Assembly (NCBI GenBank): GCA_003255025.1
Contig: QANY01013250.1
Coordinates: 2,279,023 to 2,343,022 of the forward strand
Source of the DNA: Datisca glomerata
Lineage: Eukaryota; Streptophyta; Magnoliopsida; Cucurbitales; Datiscaceae
Length of the DNA stretch: 64,000 nucleotides
Direction of reading: 5' to 3'
Shown: positions 63,079-64,000 of the stretch, one piece after another
Position numbering within the stretch: position 1 is the first letter of the stretch
Layout of the letters: each line of letters begins with the position of its first letter
The notes under the pieces: generated by a model
Told to the model about the DNA's origin: nothing
What the model saw: only the letters and a program-made list of their open reading frames with translations
Databases searched by the model: none
Program-made: the position numbers and the translations under genes

Positions 63079-64000
63079 GCTTTAATTAATTTAAAAACAC
63101 AAAGATAACCCGCTGGCCGGCTTGCAAAGTCGATTCACGGTTGTTCCAATACTAATTTATACGAATTTAATATACTCCTTCACAAGGGACAAAAGGATAA
63201 AGTCGGCAGGCAATGACGAAAATGTGAAGAAGACTCCCTGTTTGACGATGGGTGGATGAAAAATGGTGTTACTCTTTCGCTCTGTGTCTCGACGCGCAGT
63301 TACCCTTTTGTAACATGACATGACCTCGGAGGTTTGGCCTCGCCTCCGCGTTGACCAGTATCGTCCCGTTTGAACACTTGCTTTCTTTTTTTTAGAAATG
63401 TTCAAGATGAGTCCCCTCACCGGGTTTTTAACTAAATAAAAACACCTCCTAATTTTAATTAATTATGATTTTTTATAGTAAAGAATCAATTGTACGTTTT
63501 TTTAAATTTAAGATCCATGAACTTCATAATTTCTAACTTACTTTTTACTTTCTTTTATTTTATTTTTCCTCTAATTTGAGGTTCTCTTCTACGTATTCTT
63601 CATTTTTTACTCTGCTAGACCATGATCTAGCAGACAACATTCTGCAAGACCATGGTCTGGCAGAGTAAAATGTTTTTTTCATATGCAAGTCGCTAGATCA
63701 CGGTCTAGTAAAAAATATTCTGTTAGACCATAGTCTAGTAGCTTTGTGTTGAAATTAACACTTGCTAGACCATGGTCTAGCAGAATATTGTCTGCTAGAT
63801 CATGATCTAGCAGAACGAAGAGTAACAAAGTCAAGAGTTTCAACGGCAATCGCAGAGAAGGGTATTATCGAAGGGTTCTGTGGGAATTTCAGACAAAACA
63901 ACCTTTGGTTTTGCCATTTTGGTGCTCCAGAATCAAATTTTTGGAACCCACCCTGTGATGTATTCCTAAAACTAAGAAGAATTACTAGATTAATTTTGAG
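63079..64000. other. DnaJ promoter region and right-edge spacer
   Basis: The region upstream of the DnaJ start should contain its promoter. No TATA box is clear. Beyond about 63420 the sequence is AT-rich, with the palindrome cluster at 63610-63815 and no recognisable gene to the window end. Confidence 0.5.
63610..63815. repeat. Cluster of six 22-bp palindromes
   Basis: Near-palindromes with the core CTAGACCATGGTCTAG or CTAGATCATGATCTAG start at 63612, 63642, 63690, 63720, 63762 and 63792. They form three pairs, each with a 30-bp period. The last is a perfect palindrome. The first pair (63610-63663) is also the inverted repeat of the third pair (63762-63815) over about 54 bp, so the whole block could fold on itself. 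Confidence 0.9.

Noticed and set aside
63612..63813. Palindromes as a rho-independent terminator or bacterial operator cluster
   Set aside because: This is eukaryotic nuclear DNA, and there is no adjoining U-tract or operon.

Overview
The window is nuclear DNA from a flowering plant, almost certainly a eudicot. The evidence is AT-rich intergenic DNA, genes cut by many short GT-AG introns, plant-only gene families (an SBP-box factor, a LysM receptor kinase, an ATXR7-type histone methyltransferase) and many LTR retrotransposons. It is a draft assembly: there are N runs at 41890-41913 and a single N at 58713.

Layout. Positions 1-12480 are a nested transposon block. A LINE on the minus strand (10183 to 965) is split by a decayed 7.6-kb Ty1/copia element (1600-9189) and abuts a deleted second copy of that element (10184-12480). 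After an AT-rich spacer come six genes with legible coding sequence: an SPL14-type SBP-box transcription factor (+, 15981-20613); a LYK5-type LysM receptor pseudokinase (-, 21830-23878); a YjbQ/UPF0047 family protein (+, 24899-27553); an ATXR7-type SET-domain H3K4 methyltransferase (-, 33340 to about 39.9 kb); a URGT-type nucleotide-sugar transporter (-, 41120-44562); and a DnaJ protein with the DnaJ_X region (-, 50302-63078). I derived exon boundaries by hand. In every gene the phases add up to one continuous reading frame. Only the 5' end of ATXR7 stays open.

Between the transporter and the DnaJ gene lies a GC-rich, pol-less Ty3/gypsy element of Ogre/Tat type (45546-49843). It has a tRNA-Arg primer binding site, a gag remnant and an array of about 28 units of 60 bp that contains an inverted duplication. 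The DnaJ gene is stretched to 12.8 kb by two large introns. One holds a candidate 3.5-kb solo LTR with a nested MITE, the other a TRIM element. Near the right edge, 63610-63815 carries six 22-bp palindromes arranged in three pairs inside a larger inverted repeat.

The genes do not form a pathway. Four of them (SPL14, UPF0047, URGT, DnaJ) recall, from memory, a block of Arabidopsis chromosome 1 around At1g20980-At1g21080. I read this as conserved gene order with LYK5 and ATXR7 added or lost. The most unusual structures are the 60-bp array with its inverted segment and the palindrome cluster.
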